Of a stretch of DNA of 64,000 bases, positions 53,149 through 61,531 are shown one piece after another. The position numbers and the translations under genes are program-made. Origin of the DNA: Oceanicaulis sp052055585 (GTDB taxonomy: Bacteria > Pseudomonadota > Alphaproteobacteria > Caulobacterales > Maricaulaceae); assembly GCF_052055585.1 (NCBI RefSeq), contig NZ_CP170485.1:1922001-1986000 (forward strand). Reading direction: 5' to 3'. Positions within the stretch are counted from its first letter, which is position 1. The number at the start of each line of letters is the position of its first letter. The notes under the pieces are model-generated. The model was not told where the DNA came from. It did no database searches and was given only the letters and a program-made list of their open reading frames with translations.

Positions 53149-53205
53149 GTCATCCTCCCCAGAGTATTGCTTCATGAGGGCGATGAACGACGCGCCTGTC
53201 CAGCC

Positions 53206-53823
53206 CTAAAGCCGGACTTCCAGCAAGGGAACCGACGCGATCAACGCCGCGCCGCCCTCAAGGCTCGCCTCGATCTGATCGGCGTCAAACCGCGTCGGCA
53301 CGTCAAAGCGGAACCCCGCCGTGATCAGCGCGCCATCTGCGAGCGGCGTCTCGAACTTGATCCAGCCTTCCGGTTCAAGCTCATACCCGGTCTCGACCCC
53401 ATCCACGGCCACACGCACGCTGTCAGGCTGGGGGTGGGTGATCGGGCGCCGCCATTGATTGGCCGCATCGCCATACGCTTTGGACAGTTGAAAGCGGTCC
53501 GTTGCGCCATCCCCGGTCCCGATGACCTGATCGAGCGGGCCGGGCGCCGCCCCGGAAGTCCCAGAGCTGTGATCAAACGGATCGGTGAAGCGGAAGGCAT
53601 GAAGCCGCCCCCGCCGCGCCTCAAAGAACGCCACGAACTTTGCCAGATCCGCCTGCGACCTTACCCCCGGCGCCGCATCCCAGCGCCGCCGGGAATCACG
53701 CCAGACGGCGTTGCGCTCCTCACGGCCTGAATTGAGGGTGACGATTTCAGTGCGCCGTTCCGGCCCGCCGCGCGCGGCGAGCCCGATCGACAGCGGGAAG
53801 CGCACATCATGAAACCCGGTCAT
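53206..53823 (-). CDS. GTA orfg12: distal tail protein (DUF2460)
   Basis: A 205-residue tail protein that links tube and baseplate. Family pattern: FHDVRFPLSIGLAARGGPER near the start, TEIVTLNSGREERNAVW, DLAKFVAFFEARRGRLHAFR and FTDPFDHSS. It overlaps g11 by 4 bp. Confidence 0.92.
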   Translation of the reverse strand: MTGFHDVRFPLSIGLAARGGPERRTEIVTLNSGREERNAVWRDSRRRWDAAPGVRSQADLAKFVAFFEARRGRLHAFRFTDPFDHSSGTSGAAPGPLDQVIGTGDGATDRFQLSKAYGDAANQWRRPITHPQPDSVRVAVDGVETGYELEPEGWIKFETPLADGALITAGFRFDVPTRFDADQIEASLEGGAALIASVPLLEVRL

Positions 53824-54353
53824 AGCTGACGCCCGCCGCGCTGCACCGCCCGCGCCACCGCCGCCGCGATCTGGCTTTCAGAGCGGCGCACGCTGTCCAG
53901 CGGTGCGCCATGTGTGTTGATGGTGATGGAAATGGGCGCGGACCCCAGCGTCGAAATCGCGCCCGATTGGGCGGGAGTGAACACTTCCGGCCCCCGCTCG
54001 CCGACAAGATACCGCTCTCCCGCCAGAACCGGGCCGCCCTCGGCGCGTTGGCCCAGCACCCCGCCCAGAAGGCTCGCCGCATTGCCCAGAAGTCCGGAGA
54101 CGGGCTGCAGGACGAACTGATCGAGCGCGATTTGCGCAAAGCTCTGCGCGATCTGTTCAGCGAGCGCAGTAAAGCTCAATTCCCCTGAACGCGCCGCGCC
54201 CTCAAGGCTGTTGGCGATATCCCGCCCGGCGCTTTCAAACGCCTCTGAGAGAGCTTGCGCGGCGAGCGTTCCTTCGCGCGCCGTCTCTTTAAGCTCGCTG
54301 CGCGCCGTGCTGGCGCCAGACGCCAGCTCGGACAGGTCAAACGTATCCGTCAT
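53820..54353 (-). CDS. GTA orfg11: short tape measure protein
   Basis: A 177-residue tape measure, very short as in all GTAs because the tail is small. The N-terminal helix (LKETAREGTLAAQALSEAFE, IAQSFAQIALDQFVLQPVSG) is followed by the family motif AEGGPVLAGERYLVGERGPE and the C-terminal QIAAAVARAVQRG. It is about 40 residues shorter than the R. capsulatus protein (about 219 residues as I recall), implying a slightly shorter tail. Confidence 0.9.
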   Translation of the reverse strand: MTDTFDLSELASGASTARSELKETAREGTLAAQALSEAFESAGRDIANSLEGAARSGELSFTALAEQIAQSFAQIALDQFVLQPVSGLLGNAASLLGGVLGQRAEGGPVLAGERYLVGERGPEVFTPAQSGAISTLGSAPISITINTHGAPLDSVRRSESQIAAAVARAVQRGGRQL

Positions 54354-54543
54354 TCTTCACTCCATCGGGAAAACGCCGCATCAGCGTGTCCAGCGCGCTC
54401 CGGTCCGGCGGCGGCGCAGCGCCCGGCGCCAAGGCCGAACACAGCGCCCGCCATTCCAGAACCGACAGGCGCCAGAACGCCTCCGGGTTTAGCCCAAACC
54501 GCAGAACGCCCAGCGCGAACGAGCCTTGCCAGCGCGCGCTCAT
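54337..54543 (-). CDS. GTA orfg10.1: tail assembly chaperone, second frame
   Basis: A 68-residue protein with the TAC pattern FGLNPEAFWRLSVLEWRALC. It overlaps g10 by 4 bp and g11 by 17 bp. Together with g10 it forms the paired chaperones that coat the tape measure during tail assembly. Confidence 0.85.
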   Translation of the reverse strand: MSARWQGSFALGVLRFGLNPEAFWRLSVLEWRALCSALAPGAAPPPDRSALDTLMRRFPDGVKNDGYV

Positions 54544-54827
54544 TTGAGGTTCGCATCAAAGCAGGCGAGCACCGCCTGCGCGGCTTCGGTCGGCGCGGCG
54601 GTGTGCGCCAGTGCGTCCGCATCCTCATGCCCGCCCGCCCGCAACAGGGCAGTCAGCACTGCGCTCAGATCGCTCGCCGTCAGGGCGCGAAACCGCGCCG
54701 CCAGCGCATCAAGACCGGACACGCCTAGAGCCTGTTCGATTTCCATCAAGGCGGCGAGCGACAGGCGCAAGCGAACCGCCGTCTCACCCAGTCGGGCGGA
54801 GACGGTTCCAGGTTGAGAGATTGTCAT
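54540..54827 (-). CDS. GTA orfg10: tail assembly chaperone (GTA-gp10 family)
   Basis: A 95-residue protein: GETAVRLRLSLAALMEIEQA at the start, then LTASDLSAVLTALLRAGGHE and AAQAVLACFDANLK. The ATG at 54827 is chosen because the family begins close to MTISQPGTVSARLG. Its start is 59 bp from the divergent lipoprotein gene, so a promoter for g10-g12 should lie in that gap or within the lipoprotein gene. Confidence 0.87.
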   Translation of the reverse strand: MTISQPGTVSARLGETAVRLRLSLAALMEIEQALGVSGLDALAARFRALTASDLSAVLTALLRAGGHEDADALAHTAAPTEAAQAVLACFDANLK

Positions 54828-54886
54828 GTGAAAGCCCCAGACTTCGGGTTTAGGCTCAACGCATCCCATCAGCTCAAGGATGATCC

Positions 54887-55084
54887 ATGCGCCGCGCTCT
54901 CGCCGTTCTCGCCCTCGCCTCGCCGCTTATTCTGTGCGGTTGTGAAAGCGTGTTTGAAGAGGTCTATGACGAGCGGGCCGAGGATGAGTGCGAGGAATTG
55001 CGCAATCCGGACGCCTATCGCGCCTGCCTCAATGATCTTGAGGATCGCCAGCGCCAACGCCGGATCAACGACCGCACGTCATAG
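54887..55084 (+). CDS. Small lipoprotein on the opposite strand inside the GTA cluster
   Basis: A 65-residue protein with a lipoprotein signal (MRRALAVLALASPLILCGC, lipobox LILCGC) and a short, highly charged mature part (EEVYDERAEDECEELRNPDA, then DLEDRQRQRRINDRTS) containing a Cys pair. AAGGAT six bases before the ATG supports translation. It interrupts the GTA operon between g9 and g10, overlapping the g9 stop by 6 bp. Not part of RcGTA. An entericidin-like or immunity-type role is conceivable but unproven. Confidence 0.72.
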   Translation: MRRALAVLALASPLILCGCESVFEEVYDERAEDECEELRNPDAYRACLNDLEDRQRQRRINDRTS

Positions 55085-55495
55085 CGGCGTGAAGCTCAGC
55101 GCCCCGGCGGAACTCAATGAGATCGAGTAACTCGCCTCGCCATCATGGCGGCCGGAATATTCCAGCGCCGTCACCAGGAACGGGCCTTCGATGACGCCAA
55201 AATCCGGCACGATCACCTGAAAGCTGCGCTTGGCCTGATCAAAGAACACCCCGCGCACGGTCTCGTCCGCCGCGCTGTCCACAAAAATGCCCGCGCCGGA
55301 TATCGCCGCCTGACGCACCCCGGCGCCATCCAGCAATTCGCGCCAGCGCCCCGGGCTGTCCGCATGGGTCACTTCGACCGCCCGGGCATTCAGGGAAAGC
55401 GTTTTCGCCCGCAAACCTGCAAGCGTGGTGAAGTTTTCGGGCGATCCGCCATCGCCGATTTTCAGCAAGACATCCTTGCCCGCCTGCGCCGTCAT
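55079..55495 (-). CDS. GTA orfg9: major tail tube protein (TP901-1 family)
   Basis: A 138-residue tail tube subunit: QAGKDVLLKIGDGGSPENFT, TTLAGLRAKTLSLNARAVEV, the conserved DSPGRWRELLDGAGVR, then GPFLVTALEYSGRHDGEA. Typical length and full motif set. It overlaps g8 by 4 bp. Confidence 0.93.
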   Translation of the reverse strand: MTAQAGKDVLLKIGDGGSPENFTTLAGLRAKTLSLNARAVEVTHADSPGRWRELLDGAGVRQAAISGAGIFVDSAADETVRGVFFDQAKRSFQVIVPDFGVIEGPFLVTALEYSGRHDGEASYSISLSSAGALSFTPL

Positions 55496-55908
55496 GGCGT
55501 GTCTCCTTGTGTTTGAAGTAGCGCCCGCACCCGCACCAGCCCTTGCAGGGCGCGGCTGTCGGACGTTGAGAACAGATCGGCGTAGACGACCCGCGCGTGG
55601 ATCGCCTGATAGGGCGGGGCCAGCGCCAGCGGCGCCGCATCGAGCGCCGCCCGTATCGCGCCCAGCGCCTGTTTGATCGCTTCGGCGTCATCGCGTCGCC
55701 CTCGGATCAGAAGGGTCTGGCGCAGCTCGATCAGGCGGCTTTCGCTGGCGTCTGCAGCGTCGCTTTCAACGCGCCCCAGATAGAGGAAGGGATAGCGCAC
55801 GCCCGAGCGCGGCAGGTCAAACACCCGCTCACCCAGAACAGCCGCAACACCCGCATCCGTCCGCAAATGGTCCAGAAGTCCGCTCTGGAAAGCGGCTTCC
55901 GCACTCAT
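55492..55908 (-). CDS. GTA orfg8: tail terminator (DUF3168)
   Basis: A 138-residue protein that caps the tail at the head interface. Family pattern: FQSGLLDHLRTDAGVAAVLG, RVFDLPRSGVRYPFLYLGRV and a C-terminal VRVRALLQTQ. Its start overlaps the g6 stop by 4 bp, leaving no room for g7. Confidence 0.9.
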   Translation of the reverse strand: MSAEAAFQSGLLDHLRTDAGVAAVLGERVFDLPRSGVRYPFLYLGRVESDAADASESRLIELRQTLLIRGRRDDAEAIKQALGAIRAALDAAPLALAPPYQAIHARVVYADLFSTSDSRALQGLVRVRALLQTQGDTP

Positions 55909-56492
55909 AGCCGCACCCGTTCATAGGGCGCGAGCAGGCGGTCGACGATCTCCGGCGCAGGTGGCGTCTCGCCCCCCTCGCCGCGATCTGCGCCATAACT
56001 CGCCGCGACCAGATGCAGGATCGCCGCGCGCAGGGGTGCGGGCACGTCGTCGGGCGTTTCGCCATAGCCGGCGGTGAAATCGATCTCGATGCCGCCGCCG
56101 CGAACGTCTGGCCGAGGCAAGGCGAAGGGGAGGATGGCGACCAGCCGCCCCGGCTCGCCCGTCTCCACACGGTATTCCGCCGGGTCCCAGTCAGTCAGTG
56201 CGCCGTTACGGCCTCGCACCCTGACCGCCTCAACGCTAATCAGCGGCGCCCGCTTGAGCTGAACCGCCAGCCCGGATGCGCTCAGCCGGTCGCGCGGCCA
56301 GTCCTCCAGCCGCTCGCGCCAGCTCTGTGTGATCAGCACCCCCCCTGTTCGGGTTTCGACATGCTCGCGTGCGGCGCGTAGAAGAGATGAAATCAGAGCG
56401 TCATCAGCCGCATGACTGATCCGCAACCAGTTCTTGGCGTCAGACACGCTGACAGGCTCCGCTGCGGGAGCCGCAGTGAGTTCGAGTGTCAT
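55905..56492 (-). CDS. GTA orfg6: head-tail adaptor (gp6-like connector)
   Basis: A 195-residue connector that binds the portal. The first ~75 residues show the HK97-gp6-like pattern (VSVSDAKNWLRISHAADDAL, LLRAAREHVETRTGG). The middle has SVEAVRVRGRNGALTDWDPA, and the end contains IEIDFTAGYGETPDDVPAPL and AILHLVAASYG. The start is 29 bp from the divergent membrane gene. Confidence 0.9.
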   Translation of the reverse strand: MTLELTAAPAAEPVSVSDAKNWLRISHAADDALISSLLRAAREHVETRTGGVLITQSWRERLEDWPRDRLSASGLAVQLKRAPLISVEAVRVRGRNGALTDWDPAEYRVETGEPGRLVAILPFALPRPDVRGGGIEIDFTAGYGETPDDVPAPLRAAILHLVAASYGADRGEGGETPPAPEIVDRLLAPYERVRL

Positions 56493-56521
56493 GGGATGTC
56501 CCTGGAATGGAGACCAAGCCG

Positions 56522-57076
56522 ATGCGGCTTTATCTCGGGTTATTACTGACGACGGCGATTGAAGCCGGTGTGACCCTTCTGGCCATGGCCCTTGTGGCGG
56601 CGGGGGCCCTTTATGCCTTTGCTCAGGACGTCAAGATCGAAGCGGTCGTCATTGTTGGCTTTGCAGCGTTCGTCATCGGGTTGGGAGCCATATACAGGCT
56701 GCTCAGACTGGATCAGGGACTGCAGGTCATTCTGCGCCTCTTTGCAGGAGAACCCGAGCCGGAGCTGACGCTCAACAAGGCAAAAGACAGAGCCTTGCTC
56801 CTGGCTATTCTGGTGTCGCTCGGGCTTGGTCCTGTGGTCTTCCTGACCCTGGCCCTTCTGCTTTCCGGCTGGCTCCAGACGAGCCTGTTCGCATCCCTCA
56901 CCTATTTGGTGTTCGTTGAGCTCCTGATTGGCGCACCCGGATTGTTCTTCTTCGGTTCGCAGGCCTACAGCCGCGCCAGGGCCTATCTGTACCAGGGCAG
57001 AGACGAGCTCATTTCGCCTGATCTCGACGACCGGATTCGCACTTCGCTGGAAAAAGACCTCAACACGCCAACCTGA
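56522..57076 (+). CDS. Four-helix membrane protein on the opposite strand inside the GTA cluster
   Basis: A 184-residue inner-membrane protein starting MRLYLGLLLTTAIEAGVTLL. Helices: LLLTTAIEAGVTLLAMALVAA, VVIVGFAAFVIGLGAIYRLL, LLLAILVSLGLGPVVFLTLA and LASLTYLVFVELLIGAPGLF, with a soluble C-terminal tail (DELISPDLDDRIRTSLEKDL). The ATG at 56522 has GGAGA eight bases upstream; in-frame ATGs at 56486 and 56507 are less good. It splits capsid gene g5 from g6. I recognise no family and it is not an RcGTA gene; cargo or a holin-like accessory are only guesses. Confidence 0.7.
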   Translation: MRLYLGLLLTTAIEAGVTLLAMALVAAGALYAFAQDVKIEAVVIVGFAAFVIGLGAIYRLLRLDQGLQVILRLFAGEPEPELTLNKAKDRALLLAILVSLGLGPVVFLTLALLLSGWLQTSLFASLTYLVFVELLIGAPGLFFFGSQAYSRARAYLYQGRDELISPDLDDRIRTSLEKDLNTPT

Positions 57077-57092
57077 ACGCCCCTCAAAAAGC

Positions 57093-57120
57093 AAAGCCCC
57101 GGCGCGGTGGCCGGGGCTTT
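57093..57120. terminator. Bidirectional terminator after the GTA capsid gene
   Basis: AAAGCCCCGG (57093-57102) pairs with CCGGGGCTTT (57111-57120) around an 8-base loop, with flanking A and T runs. It lies between the stops of the convergent membrane gene and capsid gene and would end both transcripts, separating g1-g5 from g6 onwards. Confidence 0.85.
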
Positions 57121-57143
57121 GAGGTGGGGGAGAGCAGGCTCGA

Positions 57144-58349
57144 TCAGGCCGCGAATTTCAGAAGCTTGATCGCGTCGAAATCCTGCACGCCGCCGCCGAC
57201 ACGGCGGGTGGTGTAGAAGAGGACATAGGGCTTGGCGGAATAGGGATCGCGCAGCACCTGAACGCCCTGGCGGTCCACCACCAGATAGCCGCGCTCAAAA
57301 TCGCCAAACGCAATCGAGAAGCTGTTCACGCCGATATCGGGCATGTCCTCAGCCTCGGTGACGGGATAGCCCATCAGGCTGGCGGACTGGCCCGCGCTCT
57401 GGGCGGGCTGCCAGATATATTGCCCATCCGCATCCTTGAACTTGCGCACCGCAGACACCGTCGAACGGTTCATCACGAACCGGCCCTTGGCGCGATAGCT
57501 CGTCTTGGGCGCATAGATGAGATCAATCAGCGCGTCGGCGGGATCAGAGGCGGAGAATCCGCCCGACACGCCCGTGGTCACAAAGCCCAGCTCGCCCCAG
57601 CTTTCCGTGCCCACTTCGGCTTTCGTGTAATCGAGAAAGCCGCGCGGCTTGTTCACGCCATCGCCCAACACGAACGCCCGGCCCTCGGCTTCGGCGAACA
57701 CATCGCGCACTTCCTCGGCCAGCCATTGCTCAAGATCGACCATGGCGTCATCGAGGATGGCCGGCGTCGCGGCGGGCATGGCGTAAAGCTCAGCGGTGGG
57801 AAACTCCAATAGCTCCAACGAGGAGGCGTCGGTTTCGGGCCGGCTCGCCGTCTCCGCCGCCCAGGCGCCGGTGGCCCCGCCCGCGCTGACGGGTTTGCGG
57901 AAGGTATGCGACGTCGTCTGCTTCACCGTGGCGATGGCGCGGATCGGGCTCACTTCCCGGATCAGGCGCTCGATGCGGGTTTCCAGCTCCGCCGGCGCCA
58001 CATGGCCGCCCGTAGCGCCGGACTGCCCCGACAGCGCTTTCTGGTCCAGCGCGAGCGCGGAGCCCGTACGCAGGAAGTCGCCCCAGCCCGCGCTTTTCGT
58101 CCCGCTGCCCGACAGATCCGGCCTCGCCGCTTCCCGGCTCAAACGATCCAGACGCGATTTGGCTTCATCGAGCGCGGCATCGATGCGGTCCACCTTCTCG
58201 GTGATCAGCGGATCAGCGCCGGTTTTGGATTCCAGCGCATCCAGCCGCTGGTCATTGGCCTCTTTGAAGTGTTCGAACGCGGCCAGCATGTCGGCCATGG
58301 CGGCGCGCGTCTCGGCGGAGGGAACCGCCATCTTGGTTTCCCGGCTCAT
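57144..58349 (-). CDS. GTA orfg5: major capsid protein (HK97 fold)
   Basis: A 401-residue capsid precursor. The first ~105 residues are a charged coiled-coil delta domain (FEHFKEANDQRLDALESKTG; DRIDAALDEAKSRLDRLSRE) removed by the g4 protease. The HK97 core follows: LETRIERLIREVSPIRAIA, AELYAMPAATPAILDDAMVD, FVMNRSTVSAVRKFKDADGQ, PVTEAEDMPDIGVNSFSIAF and the ending VQDFDAIKLLKFAA. Confidence 0.95.
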   Translation of the reverse strand: MSRETKMAVPSAETRAAMADMLAAFEHFKEANDQRLDALESKTGADPLITEKVDRIDAALDEAKSRLDRLSREAARPDLSGSGTKSAGWGDFLRTGSALALDQKALSGQSGATGGHVAPAELETRIERLIREVSPIRAIATVKQTTSHTFRKPVSAGGATGAWAAETASRPETDASSLELLEFPTAELYAMPAATPAILDDAMVDLEQWLAEEVRDVFAEAEGRAFVLGDGVNKPRGFLDYTKAEVGTESWGELGFVTTGVSGGFSASDPADALIDLIYAPKTSYRAKGRFVMNRSTVSAVRKFKDADGQYIWQPAQSAGQSASLMGYPVTEAEDMPDIGVNSFSIAFGDFERGYLVVDRQGVQVLRDPYSAKPYVLFYTTRRVGGGVQDFDAIKLLKFAA

Positions 58350-58383
58350 GAATGTCCTTTCTGGTCATGAAGAGAAAAGGCGG

Positions 58384-58863
58384 TCAGGCCGCCGACGCGG
58401 AGAGCCGCGTCTTATTGGGCTCCACAACGCGCAAGCGCGCCTGAGCCAGCATGGGGAAGGTCACGATCGACACCTCCCACAGATCGAGCTGCAACAGATC
58501 GCGCCCGCCGCCCGGTCGGGGGGCGGAGCGGATCGTGCGAAATCCGATGGAGAGGCCGTCCACGGCCCCTTCGGCCACCAGCCCCATCGCGGCCTTGCCG
58601 CGCGGGGCGGTCGAAAGAATGCGGCCGCGGACATAAAGCCCGCGGCCATCCTCGGTGATTTCGTCCCAGACCCCGACGGGTTCGGTCGCGTCATGCTGGA
58701 ACAGCATGCGCACCCCGGTCGGGCCTCGCGCCTTCAGCCCCTCTGCAAAGGCCCCGGCGCGGACGAGATCCCCGCCCTGATCCTCGATATCAAACAGGCT
58801 GGCATAGCCCGCCACCTCCAGCGTCTCGCCAGAGCGGTTCAGCGCCTGCATCGGCGTCTCCAT
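58384..58863 (-). CDS. GTA orfg4: HK97-family prohead protease
   Basis: A 159-residue serine protease that matures the capsid. Signature GYASLFDIEDQGGDLVRAGA near residue 19, catalytic His in RMLFQHDATEPVG at residue ~56, catalytic Ser in AVDGLSIGFRTI at residue ~105, and WEVSIVTFPML. Confidence 0.94.
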   Translation of the reverse strand: METPMQALNRSGETLEVAGYASLFDIEDQGGDLVRAGAFAEGLKARGPTGVRMLFQHDATEPVGVWDEITEDGRGLYVRGRILSTAPRGKAAMGLVAEGAVDGLSIGFRTIRSAPRPGGGRDLLQLDLWEVSIVTFPMLAQARLRVVEPNKTRLSASAA

Positions 58864-58881
58864 TGTTAGAAGGGGCGGACC

Positions 58882-59136
58882 TCAGTCCTGTTCGAGCCGA
58901 CGCTCGATGCGTTCCAGCGCCGCGCGGGAATAGGCGGCGTGCGCTTCCAGCCGCGCCAGCCGCTCGGCTACGGGCGCGGTGGCGTCGGCGCGGGTTTCAA
59001 GCTGATCGAGGCGCTCATTCGCCGCCCCGGCCCACATCAGGGCGCCCGCGGTCTGCAGCGTCAGCGCCAGAATGACGCCCAAAGTGATCGAGCGATCCAG
59101 CCGCCAGGGGCTGATCGAGTGGGACGCGTCGGTCAT
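58882..59136 (-). CDS. GTA orfg3.5: small membrane protein
   Basis: An 84-residue protein with one helix (SITLGVILALTLQTAGALMW) and a coiled-coil tail (ERLDQLETRADATAPVAERL, AALERIERRLEQD). The position between portal and protease matches orfg3.5 of RcGTA. It overlaps the portal stop by 4 bp. Confidence 0.88.
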   Translation of the reverse strand: MTDASHSISPWRLDRSITLGVILALTLQTAGALMWAGAANERLDQLETRADATAPVAERLARLEAHAAYSRAALERIERRLEQD

Positions 59137-60281
59137 TGCGCGCCTCCTTGCGGGGCGAGACCCAGTAATGATCGCTTTTCCACGTCTGACAGAAACTCCG
59201 CCGCCGCGATCCGCGCCCAGCGCGCCGCGCGTTCCTCGGTAAAGGCGGGCAAGCCGTCTTCATCCACGCAGAGCTTCGGGTCCGCGCCGAGCCAGGGCGC
59301 CAGAAAGCGGTTGAGCGCCAGAGCGCAGGTTTTGGCCAGCGGCAGCACCGTCTGGCGATAGAAGGCCTGATTGGCTTCGCGATAGTTCGAATAGGTGTTG
59401 TCGCCCGGCAGCCCCAGCAGCATGGGCGGCACGCCGAAGGCCAGCGCGATCTCCCGCGCCGCCTCGCGCCGCGCCTCGATGAAATCCATCTCGGCAGGAC
59501 TATGCCCCATCGGCTTCCAGTCGAGCCCGCCTTCCAGCAACAGAGGCCGCCCGGCATTCTCGGCGCCGGTATAAAGGCTTTCCAGCTCTCCTTTCAGGCG
59601 CTCGAACTGGTCCGGCGTCAGACGCCCCTGTCCGTCGGTTCCCGCTTTCACCACCAGAGCGCCCGAGGGTCGCGCGGCGTTATCCAAGAGCGCCTTCGCC
59701 CAGGCGCCGCCTGCGGCGTGCACATCGACGGCGCGCGCCGCCGCCTCCATGGGCGACAGGCCGTACTGGTCGTCGGTGGGGTGAAAGCGTTTGAGGTGCA
59801 GGATGGGAGAGCGGCCCGAGGCGCGATCACGCTGAAACACTTCTGCTCCCGTGGCGGTGCGATATTCCCAGCCCTCGGTCCAGCCTTTCGGCCCCGTCAT
59901 CACCCGCACCCGATCGGGCCGCAGCGCATACAGCGACGGCGCCCCGGTCTCAAACCCTGTCAGATGCAGATAGGCGTCGCCCGCCACCTGAAGATGGCTC
60001 TGGACCATATCGATCAGTTCGGGGCCGGACTGGTCGGGATTGGGCGCGGTCAGAAGCGTCAAGGCCGCCTCCCCCGCCGGGCCTTGCGCCGCCTTGAACG
60101 GCGCCGCGGCGACCGCTTCAGCAACCAGCCGCACGCAGCGATGGGCGACCGCGTTGCGGGCATAGCCCTCGGTCGCGAAAGCGGCATAGCCGCGCGGGCT
60201 CCAGCTCGCCCCCGTCCCGAAGCCGAGCGCAAGGGTTCGCCCGGCCGCCTTGCGACCGAGACCCAGCCATTGCTTGAGCAT
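59133..60281 (-). CDS. GTA orfg3: portal protein (HK97 family)
   Basis: A 382-residue portal forming the DNA channel in the head. Motifs: NAVAHRCVRLVAEAVAAAPF, PNPDQSGPELIDMVQSHLQV, DAYLHLTGFETG, HLKRFHPTDDQYGLSPMEAA, and the hallmark GDNTYSNYREANQAFYRQTV near residue 320. The ATG at 60281 is used; the upstream extension belongs to the TerL gene. Confidence 0.94.
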   Translation of the reverse strand: MLKQWLGLGRKAAGRTLALGFGTGASWSPRGYAAFATEGYARNAVAHRCVRLVAEAVAAAPFKAAQGPAGEAALTLLTAPNPDQSGPELIDMVQSHLQVAGDAYLHLTGFETGAPSLYALRPDRVRVMTGPKGWTEGWEYRTATGAEVFQRDRASGRSPILHLKRFHPTDDQYGLSPMEAAARAVDVHAAGGAWAKALLDNAARPSGALVVKAGTDGQGRLTPDQFERLKGELESLYTGAENAGRPLLLEGGLDWKPMGHSPAEMDFIEARREAAREIALAFGVPPMLLGLPGDNTYSNYREANQAFYRQTVLPLAKTCALALNRFLAPWLGADPKLCVDEDGLPAFTEERAARWARIAAAEFLSDVEKRSLLGLAPQGGAQ

Positions 60282-60298
60282 GGCGTTCTCCTGTGGGT

Positions 60299-61531
60299 TT
60301 AAAGCCGCCGCAGCCTGGGGCTGGCGGCGTTTGGGGTCAGGGCGGCGATGGCCCAGACAAGGGCGTCCACCCGGTCCGGACTGCCGCTTTGTTCGGGCGC
60401 GCCAAAGGCGCACATCTGGTCTTCCAGCACCGCAAAGCGCCCGGCATGGCGCACGCGGCCCTTGGCGTAGAGCGCAGCGACGGGTTCGGCCCGTGCCCGC
60501 TTGCCGCGGCTGGCATGGACCAGCTTGATCGGCAGGTCGGGGGCTGCGGCCTGCAACACGGCGCGGACCATGTCCCCGCCCTGATTGGCCTCGGCCACCA
60601 CCCAGTCTGCATCCACCGCCTCAAAGGCTTCAGCCACCTTGGCCGCCCAGACTTCAGGGCGACCTTGCTGGCTCATATCCTTCAGCACGACCAATCGGGC
60701 GTCGCGGCCCTGACCGCTCACACCCGCCGCGATGATCCCGCATTCGTCTCCTGTGGCGCTCGCGGGCGGGTCCACCGCCACCACTACGCGCTCCGGCTCA
60801 AAAGCGGGCAGGCCTAGCGCCTGATCAATCAGGCCCCGTGTCCACACGGCGCCGTCTGGATCGTCGATCAGAACGCCCTCCAGCTCCTGCCGCGCGAGGC
60901 GCGACGCGCCATAGCGCTCGGTCATCGCGGCGACAAAGCCCGGCGCCAGATTGGCCGCATTGGCGTCCGTCGTCGCATGGGTCATGACCACGCCCGCTTG
61001 TTTGAGCAGCGCCTTTAGCGCCGGAAGGGGCCTGGGCGTCGTCGTGATCATCAATCTGGGGTCTTCGCCCAGACGCAGACCCAGCCCCAGCATGTCCAGC
61101 GTTTCCTGCGGCCGGGTCCAGGCGGCGAACTCATCCGCCCAGGCGCAATCAAATTGCGGTCCGCGCAAACCGTCCGGATCTTCGGATGAGAAGCCATAGG
61201 CCTCCGCCCCGTTGGGCCAGATCAGACGATGGCGGCTGGCTTCATAGCGGGGGCGGTCATCGTCCTCGCCAATATTGAGAAAGCCTGACGGGCCGGACAC
61301 CATGACCTCGCGCACATCGGAAAAGGTCGGCGCCACAAGCGCGATGCGCTTGCAGCCCGCCTTCACCTGGGCCCTCACCCATTCGGCGCCAGCGCGGGTC
61401 TTGCCCGCCCCCCGGCCGCCCAGAAACAGCCAGATGCGCCAGTCACCCGGTGGCGGTTTCTGCTCAGTCCTCGCCCAGAACGCCCAGCTATCGACCAGAT
61501 GTTGCGCCTCGCTCTCGCTCAGCTTGCTCAC
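60299..61531 (-). CDS. GTA orfg2: large terminase subunit
   Basis: Packaging motor and nuclease, 410 residues. The ATPase has WLFLGGRGAGKTRAGAEWVR near residue 32 and a Walker B DCAWADEFAAW. The RNase-H-like nuclease has VVAVDPPASATGDECGIIA and VVAEANQGGDMVRAV, with the final Asp in SPDRVDALVWAI. The frame is open to 61609, deep inside g1; the GTG at 61531 (VSKLSESEAQHLVDSW) fits the family N-terminus and still overlaps g1 by 44 bp. Confidence 0.92.
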   Translation of the reverse strand: MSKLSESEAQHLVDSWAFWARTEQKPPPGDWRIWLFLGGRGAGKTRAGAEWVRAQVKAGCKRIALVAPTFSDVREVMVSGPSGFLNIGEDDDRPRYEASRHRLIWPNGAEAYGFSSEDPDGLRGPQFDCAWADEFAAWTRPQETLDMLGLGLRLGEDPRLMITTTPRPLPALKALLKQAGVVMTHATTDANAANLAPGFVAAMTERYGASRLARQELEGVLIDDPDGAVWTRGLIDQALGLPAFEPERVVVAVDPPASATGDECGIIAAGVSGQGRDARLVVLKDMSQQGRPEVWAAKVAEAFEAVDADWVVAEANQGGDMVRAVLQAAAPDLPIKLVHASRGKRARAEPVAALYAKGRVRHAGRFAVLEDQMCAFGAPEQSGSPDRVDALVWAIAALTPNAASPRLRRL

